Origin: Desulforhabdus amnigena
Lineage (GTDB): Bacteria; Desulfobacterota; Syntrophobacteria; Syntrophobacterales; Syntrophobacteraceae
Direction: 5' to 3'
Assembly: GCF_027925305.1 (NCBI RefSeq)
Contig: NZ_BSDR01000001.1
Span: forward strand, 2,073,001-2,137,000
Length of the DNA: 64,000 nucleotides
Shown: positions 8,501 to 16,479 of the stretch, piece after piece
Layout of the letters: every line of letters starts with the position of its first letter
Position numbering within the stretch: position 1 is the first letter of the stretch
Translations under genes and position numbers: made by a program
Notes under the pieces: model-generated
What the model saw: the letters and a program-made list of their open reading frames with translations, nothing else
Told to the model about the DNA's origin: nothing
The model's database searches: none

Positions 8501-11011
8501 ATGATGATTACAAAACGCCCGCTCAGCTACTGGGTCAAAACCAGCAGCATACGGCTGCAAGCCGCTCTTTTGATCGTAATCGCAGTGACCGTATTTGTGC
8601 GAGTGCTTCCATTGGAACTGCAGAAGCGAATCATCAACAAGGCTATCGGGCTCAAAGAGATCGATTTGCTTTTGACATATTGCGCCCTCTACCTGGCGGC
8701 CGTGGTTGTCGCCGGGGGACTGAAGTTTGCCATCAATGCGATCCAAACTTATATCAGCCAACATGCGCTCGCCAAAATTCGCAAGGAACTCTACTCGCAT
8801 ATCCTTTCCCTCCCTTTAAGCTTCTTTCGCCAGGCTTCCTCGGGCATGGTGGTCTCTTCCGTTGTCACGGAAGTCGTGGCCGCAAGCGAATTCGTCGGGC
8901 AGGCGGTGGCGGTACCCGTAACCAATCTGCTCACTCTGATGGCCTTTGCAGGATATATGTTTTACCTGAACCCGCTCCTGGCGGGTCTGAGCATCGTCAT
9001 CTATCCCCTTATTCTCCTCATCATTCCCAGCATGCAAAAGCGTTCCAATAAAGCCAACAAGGAACGCGTCGACATCACCCGCACCCTCAGCAGCAGAATC
9101 GGAGAAACGGTCTCTGGAATTCACGAAGTTCACGCCAACGCCGGCTATGAGATCGAAAATCGAAAATACGGACGGTTGGTGGATGAACTTCTCAAAGTGC
9201 GCGTCGTCTGGAATCTCTATAAATTCGGCATCAAGGCCATCAACAACTTCTTTCAAAATTTGGGACCCTTCATCCTTTTTGTGGTGGGCGGTTATTTGAC
9301 GATAAAAGGGCGTTTCGATCTCGGCGCACTGGTGGCGTTTCTCTCTACCTATGAAAAAATCTATGATCCGTGGAAAGAGCTGATGGACTTTTATCAGACC
9401 TATCAAGATGCTCATGTGAGCTACAAGAGACTCATGGAATACTTCGACTATAAACCGCAACACGCACTCAAAGCGCCCGACCGCCCTCCCTTGCACCTTG
9501 ACGGCAATATACAGATCAAGGAGCTCACCTTCAGTACTCCAGGGGGGACTCAACTCCTCAAGGGCATCCATATGGATCTCAAGCGGGGAGAGCAGCTCGC
9601 TCTCGTAGGTTTTTCCGGCAGCGGCAAAACCACTTTGATCCAGTGTATCGCCCAACTTTACAGTTATACGGGAGGGAGCATCCTGATCGATGACCAGGAA
9701 GTTTCGGGTCTGACCAAGTACGATATTGCGCAAAACGTGGGAATCGTGTCGCAGACCCACTATATTTTTGATGGGACAATCAGGGAAAACCTCCTTTATT
9801 CATGCGAATCGTTGGTGGGAAAAGATGACGGCCCATTGCCCACAGTGGACGAGATGATCGAAGTGGTCCAGCAGGTAGGTCTTTTTATCGATGTGCTCCG
9901 TTTCGGGCTCGAGGCCATACTGCCCATCCATGAAGAAGAAGAGCTGGTTTCAAGGCTCATACGGGTGCGGGAAAACTTCCAAAAGCATTTCAGTGAAACC
10001 CTGCGCGACGATGTTGAATTCTTCGACGAGCACCGTTACCTCTATTTTTCCTCCATCGCAACCAATCTCACCTTCGGCAATGCAAACATCGATGCCTTCT
10101 CACAAGAAAACCTGTCCACCAACTCGTATTTCCTGGATTTCCTGGATAAAGTTCAGCTCAAGATGCCTCTGATCCATCTTGGAAGAGAACTTGCCATTCA
10201 GGCAATCGATATTTTGGGAGACTTGCCGCCCGATGAGGTTTTTTTCGAGCAAAGTCCCATATCTATTGAAGAATTGAATGATTACAAGAAAGTGTCGGCT
10301 CATGCCAAGGATTTGAGCCTTTCCGCCCTGACGGAAGATGATCGGAGCCGGCTGCTCAAGCTCGCTCTCCGCTTCAATCCCGGAACACACAAGATGGTGG
10401 ATCTCCCTCAGATCCTGGAGCCGATGATTCTGGAAGGCCGGTTTCTTTTTATGAAGAAAATCCAAGCGGAACGACCGGATGCGATCACTTTTTATCGAAT
10501 GTCCGATTATATCCACTCCCAGACGATCCTGGACAACATTCTCTTCGGGAAGGCAAGGACCGAGCGTCCCAAGGCACAGGAAAACATCTATCACAGCATC
10601 ATCCAGCTTCTCATCGAGGAAGACCTCCTGGAAAAAATTCTCGAAATTGGGATGCATTTCAACGTGGGAACCAAAGGGGACCGCCTTTCGGGAGGCCAGC
10701 GCCAAAAGCTGGCCATCGCGCGGGTCCTCCTGAAGAAACCATCCATTCTGATCATGGATGAGGCGACTTCGGGCCTGGACAATGCCTCGCAAAAGCGAAT
10801 CCAGAACCTCCTCGACACCAAATGGAAGGGACGGAGTACGATCATTTCCGTGGTGCACCGTTTGGAGATGATAAAGGATTTTGAAAAAGTGGCCGTCATG
10901 AAAGGCGGCAAAATCGTGGAAATTGGAACCTATGACGAACTGATGGCAAAAAAAGGGATGCTCTTTGAACTCGTAGGCGGAGGAAAAACAAGTGCCCGGA
11001 GAATACCATGA
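8501..11011 (+). CDS. ABC exporter with enlarged nucleotide-binding domain
   Basis: 836-residue fused exporter (transmembrane domain plus ATPase), about 240 residues longer than usual half-size exporters. Six helices occupy about 15-310. The ATPase has Walker A GFSGSGKTT (370-378), Q-loop Gln418, signature LSGGQRQ (from 729), Walker B ILIMDEATSGLD and switch His in VVHRLE. Normally about 60 residues separate the Q-loop and the signature; here there are about 310. Within this stretch a post-Q-loop motif is repeated three times: TIRENLLYS (426), SIATNLTFG (518) and TILDNILFG (675), each followed by a helical stretch, so the alpha-helical subdomain looks triplicated and diverged. The reading frame is intact and codon use is even, so this is not an assembly accident. 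A cyclic-nucleotide-binding protein gene overlaps its end by 20 bp. Substrate unknown. Confidence 0.93.
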   Translation: MMITKRPLSYWVKTSSIRLQAALLIVIAVTVFVRVLPLELQKRIINKAIGLKEIDLLLTYCALYLAAVVVAGGLKFAINAIQTYISQHALAKIRKELYSHILSLPLSFFRQASSGMVVSSVVTEVVAASEFVGQAVAVPVTNLLTLMAFAGYMFYLNPLLAGLSIVIYPLILLIIPSMQKRSNKANKERVDITRTLSSRIGETVSGIHEVHANAGYEIENRKYGRLVDELLKVRVVWNLYKFGIKAINNFFQNLGPFILFVVGGYLTIKGRFDLGALVAFLSTYEKIYDPWKELMDFYQTYQDAHVSYKRLMEYFDYKPQHALKAPDRPPLHLDGNIQIKELTFSTPGGTQLLKGIHMDLKRGEQLALVGFSGSGKTTLIQCIAQLYSYTGGSILIDDQEVSGLTKYDIAQNVGIVSQTHYIFDGTIRENLLYSCESLVGKDDGPLPTVDEMIEVVQQVGLFIDVLRFGLEAILPIHEEEELVSRLIRVRENFQKHFSETLRDDVEFFDEHRYLYFSSIATNLTFGNANIDAFSQENLSTNSYFLDFLDKVQLKMPLIHLGRELAIQAIDILGDLPPDEVFFEQSPISIEELNDYKKVSAHAKDLSLSALTEDDRSRLLKLALRFNPGTHKMVDLPQILEPMILEGRFLFMKKIQAERPDAITFYRMSDYIHSQTILDNILFGKARTERPKAQENIYHSIIQLLIEEDLLEKILEIGMHFNVGTKGDRLSGGQRQKLAIARVLLKKPSILIMDEATSGLDNASQKRIQNLLDTKWKGRSTIISVVHRLEMIKDFEKVAVMKGGKIVEIGTYDELMAKKGMLFELVGGGKTSARRIP

Positions 11012-11483
11012 AAACCTGGAAATACTAATGGAAATCCCCTTGTTTTCAGGGATACCCATCGAACCCTTCAAGGTGCTGGCCTACCTTTGCCAAAGAAGGT
11101 CCTTCCAACCGGGAGAGATCCTTTTTGCAGAGCAGGAAGTAGACCCTCAGGCCTATCTGATTCTGGAAGGCAAAGCGAGGCTCTTGATGCAAAAGAACGG
11201 GGATGCGATACTTCGACGAGTCGGAGAGATGGATTTCATCGGGGGGTTCTCCCTTTTTTGTGACATGAAACGCCTCTTCACCTTGCAGGCCGAGTCGAAA
11301 GTGAAATGTCTCGTCATCACCAGGGAAAAATTTCAAAAGACCCTGACTCAGTTTCCCTCTGCCGGCAACAAGGTTTTTGAGAGGCTCGCATGGAGCATCT
11401 ACGAATGGGAATCAAATTTTATCAGCGAACATGTTCCAAGCTGCGAAAATTGTAAACGAAGTCTGGGAGTCAGCCTGCTGTAA
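10992..11483 (+). CDS. Cyclic-nucleotide-binding-domain protein without DNA-binding domain
   Basis: 163-residue protein starting at a GTG that overlaps the ABC exporter gene by 20 bp, indicating translational coupling. Residues about 15-130 form a cNMP-binding fold as in Crp (LFSGIPIEPFKVLAYLC, FQPGEILFAEQEVDPQAYLILEGKARLL, ESKVKCLVITREKF). The phosphate-binding cassette is not well conserved (VGEMDFIGGFSLF replaces the usual GE-ALL-R-A pattern), so nucleotide binding is doubtful. No helix-turn-helix follows; the tail holds a CENCK motif. It may be a regulatory subunit for the exporter. Name of ligand and role are inference. Confidence 0.83.
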   Translation: MPGEYHENLEILMEIPLFSGIPIEPFKVLAYLCQRRSFQPGEILFAEQEVDPQAYLILEGKARLLMQKNGDAILRRVGEMDFIGGFSLFCDMKRLFTLQAESKVKCLVITREKFQKTLTQFPSAGNKVFERLAWSIYEWESNFISEHVPSCENCKRSLGVSLL

Positions 11484-11633
11484 AGGGGCAGAGTTGGCAA
11501 GCCTTACAGCCAGACCTGACGATGCGCAGCAAATCATGACTCGACGGTCTCTCAGGAGCGGCCTCTTGCCTCCAATGTCGCGGTTGGAAGCAGCTTCTGA
11601 AAGACCATTTATCAATTCGAGGAAGAGAATAAA

Positions 11634-13484
11634 ATGTTGAAGATTAAGACCATGCAACAGCGCCTCTCGCTCTTTTTGCTGCTGCCGGTAGCCGTCTTGC
11701 TCCTGGCCATGGGCTTGATGATTTTCCTCTATGTGAGAAACAACCTGATCGCCCAGTGGAAAAATACGGCCGTTCTGTCCCTGGCGCATGCGGCCCATGA
11801 CGTGGACATGCGTCTGGCCAAGCCGAAGGACTGGATGAAGATGTATCACAATACGGCTGGAGAACCGGAGGCGGATTTTATCCGGGAATGGCTGATCAAA
11901 CAGTTGGAGGACGTCGGAGGGGTCGATCGCGTCGAACTGGTCAAATTGGATAAAGGCTTCAAGGCTGTTTCGCAACTGGATCGATGCATTCTTTCACCAA
12001 AAGCAGAAAATTGCTACATGTGGCGTCGGGGAGCCTCCCGTCCACAGGAAAGAGCATGGATGGGGATGATGGATTTTGAGCGGGCGGAAATAGCTGACAT
12101 TACCCTTCCCCGCTACGATACGCTGGTGGAGCACGAGACAGTCTCTCTCTCCTCCGATCTTCTCAATAAGGAGGGAAAGGCCGTCAGCCGCCTTGAAGTG
12201 GTCATTCGCTTCAAATATCTCATTGAGGGCGCCTTGTCCGCTGCTCAGTCAGCGAACGAGAGAGCCTTTTTGGTGAGTGAAAAAGGGAAAGTGCTTGCCT
12301 GCAGCATTGCCGAGAAAACGGAGGAGACCTGCTACACAGATGCGGTCAAGGCGGCCATAAAGGACATGCAGCAAGAACCGTCGGCAGGAAATATCCTTTT
12401 GCCGAAAGATGCACCTGACGAGATCGTCGGCTTTTACAAACTCAAAGAGGCCCCCTGGAGCCTGGTCGTGGTGGCCCACAAAAAAGACATTTTGGCTCCT
12501 CTTCTGCGCTTTCGTGCGATTTATTTTCTTATACTGGCCGGCTTTCTTCTTTTTATTCTCCTGTTGATTCGGCTTGTGGCGGGGCGGGCCGTTTCTTTCA
12601 TTCGAAAAGTTTCAGACGCAGCCGCAAACGTAGCTCAGGGACATTTCGACACCCTTCTCCCTGTTGCAAGAGAAGATGAAGTGGGGCAATTGATTCGAAG
12701 CTTTAATCAGATGGTCTTGCAGCTCGATGAACGGCTGAGATTGAAGGAAGCTCTGGACCTCGCCATGCAAGTGCAGCAGAACCTGCTCCCTGAAAAACCG
12801 CCTGAAATAGCGGGGCTGGATCTGGCGGGCGCAAGCATCTATTGTGATGAAACGGGAGGTGATTATTACGACTTTCTTAGCTTTTCCGAATGGCAAGGCC
12901 GGGTGGGCATAGCTGTGGGAGACGTCGCAGGGCACGGCATATCCGCTGCCCTGTTCATGACCACGGCCCGGGCCCTCTTGCGGAGCAGGATCACTCAGCC
13001 AGGACGCCTTTCGGATGTCATGAACGACGTGAACCGCCTCCTTTGCATGGATACATCCAGGACGGGCGACTTCATGAGCCTCTTTCTGGCAGTATTGGAC
13101 CTCCGGCGGAATACAATCCACTGGGTGAGGGCGGGGCATGCTCCCGGCCTCGTATACGATTGGGAAACCGACTCCTTCGAGGAACTGCGGGGCGAAGGGA
13201 TAACCCTCGGCTTGGACGAAACCCGTCCTTTCAAGGAATACGAATACAGCGGCTGGAATAGGTCGAAGGTTCTGTTCATTGGAACGGACGGAATCTGGGA
13301 AACGGAAAATCCCCAGGGGGATGCGTTTGGCATGGATCGGCTGAGGGCGGTCATTCGGCGGCACTGCCACGAACCGTCCGGCGAAATCATTCGCGCCATA
13401 ACAGAGGACCTTGCAGCGTTCCGCCAGACAAAACAACAGGAAGATGACATCACGCTGGTGGTGGCAAAAGTCAAACCAGAATGA
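11634..13484 (+). CDS. Membrane SpoIIE-family (PP2C) phosphatase with HAMP domain
   Basis: 616-residue sensor phosphatase. A first transmembrane helix (about 14-36), a periplasmic sensing domain (about 37-293, dCache-like by position, with a YKLKEAPWSLVVVAHK end typical of such domains), a second helix (about 295-318), a HAMP linker (about 317-368, DEVGQLIRSFNQM) and a C-terminal PP2C/SpoIIE domain (about 385-616) with metal-binding Asp residues in ETGGDYYDF, VGDVAGHGISAALFMT and GTDGIWE. Preceded by GAGGAAGAG 5-8 bp before the ATG. It would dephosphorylate the STAS protein encoded at 7969 in response to an extracellular signal. Last gene on this strand before a converging gene 9 bp away. Confidence 0.92.
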   Translation: MLKIKTMQQRLSLFLLLPVAVLLLAMGLMIFLYVRNNLIAQWKNTAVLSLAHAAHDVDMRLAKPKDWMKMYHNTAGEPEADFIREWLIKQLEDVGGVDRVELVKLDKGFKAVSQLDRCILSPKAENCYMWRRGASRPQERAWMGMMDFERAEIADITLPRYDTLVEHETVSLSSDLLNKEGKAVSRLEVVIRFKYLIEGALSAAQSANERAFLVSEKGKVLACSIAEKTEETCYTDAVKAAIKDMQQEPSAGNILLPKDAPDEIVGFYKLKEAPWSLVVVAHKKDILAPLLRFRAIYFLILAGFLLFILLLIRLVAGRAVSFIRKVSDAAANVAQGHFDTLLPVAREDEVGQLIRSFNQMVLQLDERLRLKEALDLAMQVQQNLLPEKPPEIAGLDLAGASIYCDETGGDYYDFLSFSEWQGRVGIAVGDVAGHGISAALFMTTARALLRSRITQPGRLSDVMNDVNRLLCMDTSRTGDFMSLFLAVLDLRRNTIHWVRAGHAPGLVYDWETDSFEELRGEGITLGLDETRPFKEYEYSGWNRSKVLFIGTDGIWETENPQGDAFGMDRLRAVIRRHCHEPSGEIIRAITEDLAAFRQTKQQEDDITLVVAKVKPE

Positions 13485-13493
13485 TTGCCCTTT

Positions 13494-14900
13494 TTATCCC
13501 TTTTTTTCCTTGGTGCTTTGGGATCGAGGTTGAGCTTTTTGAATGATGGTCGTTTTTCCGGCGGAAGAGGGTGCCAACGGTTTTGCCTTGCTGACATTGG
13601 GAATGACCGCCACGATCTTCTTTTTTTCCTCCGTCACTGGTTTTGCCGTCTTCACACTCTTTGCGGCCTTCTGCTGCACTACGCTCGCATTCTTGGCAAC
13701 CTGGGCCTCCTTGCCGGATCCTGCCTTTGCGGACGTCTTGGCCTGGGCTACCGTTTGCGTTTTCTTCGCGACAACACTCTTCTTCACAGCCACGGATTGT
13801 TTCACACCCGCAGTCTTTCCAGCAGACATCACCTTCCTCGATACGGTCTTCTTCTTGGCCACTGAAGATTTTTCTGATCTCTTGCTGGCTACTGATGAGG
13901 TACCATCCGCCTCCTCGGGTTTTGCATTTTCATATCTGATCGCTTTTACAACTTTTGACTTCCTCTCGGGTTCACATTGCGGCACACCCATAAATGTGGA
14001 ATCTGTCGCGATCTTTATTCTTCCAGGGCTGTCAAAATCTTCTACTTCCCTGATCTGCGGACCATCTTCACCGACAACCTGGAAACCGTATTCCAGCAAT
14101 TTTGCCGTTTCGATCGCACGAACACCGGCAGAAGGAGCTCCCATAACTACCGCCAGAAGACGGACATTCCCTCTCTTGGCGGTGGCGGAGAGGTTGTAAC
14201 CGGACGCACAGACAAAGCCGGTCTTGATGCCGTCCACGCCGGGACATTTTCCCAGAAGCCTGTTGGCGTTACGGTGAGTCGAAGTCCGGTAGGTGTAAGA
14301 ACACATGGAGTGAATAGAGAGAGACTCCGGAAAACGTCGCAAATAGGCCAGAGAAAGTTTGGATATATCCCGGGCGGTAGTGAGCTGTCCCTTAGCGGGA
14401 AGGCCGTTGGGGGTCATGAAAACCGTATTGCGCATGCCCAACTGCCGGGCTTTAATGTTCATGAGCTTCACAAAGCGTTCAACGCTGCCGGCAAGATGTT
14501 CCGCCACGGCAACGCAGGCATCGTTTCCCGAAACCACCGCCATCCCCTTGATGATCTCTTCCAAAGGAACTTCATCACCGGCTCTGAGCCCCATTCTCGA
14601 TCCGCCGGTACTGGCGGCCCTGGGGCTCACCACAACCGTATCCCACAAACGGGCACGTCCTTCCCGTATAGCGTCGAAAACCAGAAAAAGGGAAATGACT
14701 TTGGTGATGGATGCGGGAGCTATGAGACTATCAGCGTTTTTCTCGTAGAGGATTCTTTCGTCGCGTGTGTCGATGAGAATGGCTGAACGGGCGTTGATAT
14801 TGAACGGTAGTGCATAAATCAAATTCGGAATGAACAAAGTTGTGACAACCCACACCATCCAAACGATGACCCGTTTCGTCTTCATATCCAAAATCCTCAT
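13494..14900 (-). CDS. D-alanyl-D-alanine carboxypeptidase with long Lys/Ala-rich tail
   Basis: Penicillin-binding-protein 5-type serine peptidase trimming peptidoglycan stem peptides in the periplasm. After an N-terminal signal segment (about 8-27, ending IYALP) the S11 peptidase domain carries SITK (catalytic Ser and Lys), SGN and KTG motifs in the right order. Domain ends near residue 290. The last 130 residues are a low-complexity tail of Lys, Ala, Val, Ser and Thr (repeats such as VKKSVVAKK), strongly basic and probably disordered; it could bind teichoic-like polymers, nucleic acid or the anionic cell envelope. This tail replaces the amphipathic anchor usual for DacA. Converges with the SpoIIE gene 9 bp away. 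Family firm, tail role unknown. Confidence 0.92.
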   Translation of the reverse strand: MRILDMKTKRVIVWMVWVVTTLFIPNLIYALPFNINARSAILIDTRDERILYEKNADSLIAPASITKVISLFLVFDAIREGRARLWDTVVVSPRAASTGGSRMGLRAGDEVPLEEIIKGMAVVSGNDACVAVAEHLAGSVERFVKLMNIKARQLGMRNTVFMTPNGLPAKGQLTTARDISKLSLAYLRRFPESLSIHSMCSYTYRTSTHRNANRLLGKCPGVDGIKTGFVCASGYNLSATAKRGNVRLLAVVMGAPSAGVRAIETAKLLEYGFQVVGEDGPQIREVEDFDSPGRIKIATDSTFMGVPQCEPERKSKVVKAIRYENAKPEEADGTSSVASKRSEKSSVAKKKTVSRKVMSAGKTAGVKQSVAVKKSVVAKKTQTVAQAKTSAKAGSGKEAQVAKNASVVQQKAAKSVKTAKPVTEEKKKIVAVIPNVSKAKPLAPSSAGKTTIIQKAQPRSQSTKEKKG

Positions 14901-15353
14901 TCAATAGAATTTTACTCTTCTTACACCCCATGCGCCCATGGGAAACCTGCCACCTTGGATCACATCGATCAGAGTGGGGCCCTGCCCATCTAAATGAACA
15001 CACTGAGAGGGTCCTTGAAGCCGTTCTGTCAACTCTTCTGTTCGATTCCTACCGCTCATGGAGATAACTCTTGAGATCAAAAATTCTTTGTGTATAAGTC
15101 TATGGTGAGAGAGCGCTCATTTGTCAACAGAAAACCCATCCGTAATGTATGGGAAAGAGCTACCCTCCTTTTCTCCGGACAAATTTTGAGGCAGTCCTTT
15201 TGAGCCTAAAGCAAAATCAACAAGAAGGCTTTTTGCATTACTTACAGTTTGCATACAGCTCCATATATTTGTTATATACACTTCCACGTGATCAAATATG
15301 TTCGATAGCACATTAATCGGAGCCCAACCGCCCCAGCTGAAGGGAAAACTTTA
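14901..15353. other. Intergenic region between divergent dacA-like and mreB genes
   Basis: 453 bp without a supportable gene. It contains the promoters of both divergent genes; the mreB one is recognisable (listed separately). The centre (15061-15240) shows no repeat or RNA structure that I recognise. Confidence 0.5.
15249..15277 (+). promoter_or_regulatory. Sigma-70-type promoter for mreB
   Basis: TTGCAT at 15249-15254, a 17-bp spacer, and TTATAT at 15272-15277 match the -35 and -10 boxes well. Transcription would start near 15284, leaving a leader of about 70 nt before mreB. Confidence 0.55.
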
Positions 15354-16376
15354 ATGATCGGCCGAATGTTTGATTTTTTGTCCAAAGACATGGCGATGGA
15401 TCTTGGAACGGCAAACACCTTAATTTACATCCGAGGCAAGGGAGTTGTTCTGGATGAACCTTCGATAGTTTCTTTAGATAAGGAAACTCAAAAAATCGTC
15501 GCAGTGGGAAAAGAGGCAAAAAATCTCGCAGGTCGACACGGAAAGAACACCATCAGCGTCCGTCCTCTCAAGGATGGAGTCATTCACGATTTTGAAACGG
15601 CCGCTTTCATGATCCGCACTTTTTTGGGGAAGGTTTTCAAGCGAGTCCCCCTTTCCCGCCCCAAGTTGGTGATCGCAGTTCCAGCGGGAATCACGTCGGT
15701 TGAAAAGAGGGCGGTCATAGAGGCCTCAGAGGTAGCTGGAGCCGGAAAAGTCTATCTTATCGAAGAACCCATGGCCGCTGCTATCGGTACAGGCCTCCCC
15801 GTAGACCAGGCCAAGGGACAAATGATCGTGGACATCGGTGGGGGAACCACTGAAGTGGCCATTATCTCAAACTTTACCGTCACCTGCAGCGAATCCTTGC
15901 GTATTGCCGGAGACGAGGCCAACGAAGCGATCTGCAATTATATTCGCCGGGAGCATCATATGAACATCAGTGACTCCATGGCGGAAATCATCAAAATAAA
16001 GATCGGTTCCGCCGTACCCCTTAAAAAGCCCCTGGAGGTGAAACTCAGAGGCAAAGATCTCGCCAGCAATATGCCCAGGGTCGTCACCATTACGGATGCC
16101 GATATCCGCCAGGCCATCAAAGACCCCACTCGCGCCATTGTGGAGGGTGTGAGGCGGGTACTCGAAAAAGCATCCCCCGACCTGGCTTCTGATATTGCGG
16201 AAAACGGCATTTGGCTGGCGGGGGGCGGAGCGTTGCTCAAGGGCCTGAGGCTTTTGATCAATCAGGCAACCGGACTGGAAGTGCAAAAATCCGAAGACCC
16301 GCTGCGAGCCGTGATAAGAGGGGCCGGAGCCGTAACCGAACAGTTTGACTTCTATCGAGACGTCTTCCTCAATTGA
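15354..16376 (+). CDS. mreB: Rod shape-determining protein MreB
   Basis: 340-residue bacterial actin that organises lateral cell-wall synthesis at the inner face of the membrane. Phosphate-1 motif MDLGTANTLIY, phosphate-2 VDIGGGTTEVAII and adenosine motif WLAGGGALLKG are intact, and length is normal for MreB. The start may be the ATG at 15354 or the one at 15366, which gives the more usual MFDFLS N-terminus. The usual companions mreC and mreD do not follow; instead a converging regulator gene lies 103 bp downstream, so this is a solitary mreB. A well-formed promoter sits 80 bp upstream. Confidence 0.96.
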   Translation: MIGRMFDFLSKDMAMDLGTANTLIYIRGKGVVLDEPSIVSLDKETQKIVAVGKEAKNLAGRHGKNTISVRPLKDGVIHDFETAAFMIRTFLGKVFKRVPLSRPKLVIAVPAGITSVEKRAVIEASEVAGAGKVYLIEEPMAAAIGTGLPVDQAKGQMIVDIGGGTTEVAIISNFTVTCSESLRIAGDEANEAICNYIRREHHMNISDSMAEIIKIKIGSAVPLKKPLEVKLRGKDLASNMPRVVTITDADIRQAIKDPTRAIVEGVRRVLEKASPDLASDIAENGIWLAGGGALLKGLRLLINQATGLEVQKSEDPLRAVIRGAGAVTEQFDFYRDVFLN

Positions 16377-16479
16377 TATCGGAATTATTGTGAGCTCCCC
16401 TGGAACGCACAAGGGAAGCATCACCATGACGTTTATCATCATCTGAGCTGCCACAAAACACGGCATCCGGCTTCAATCT

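Noticed and set aside
11484-11633. Small gene between the cNMP protein and the SpoIIE gene
   Set aside because: The available frame overlaps the cNMP gene in another phase and shows no start signal.
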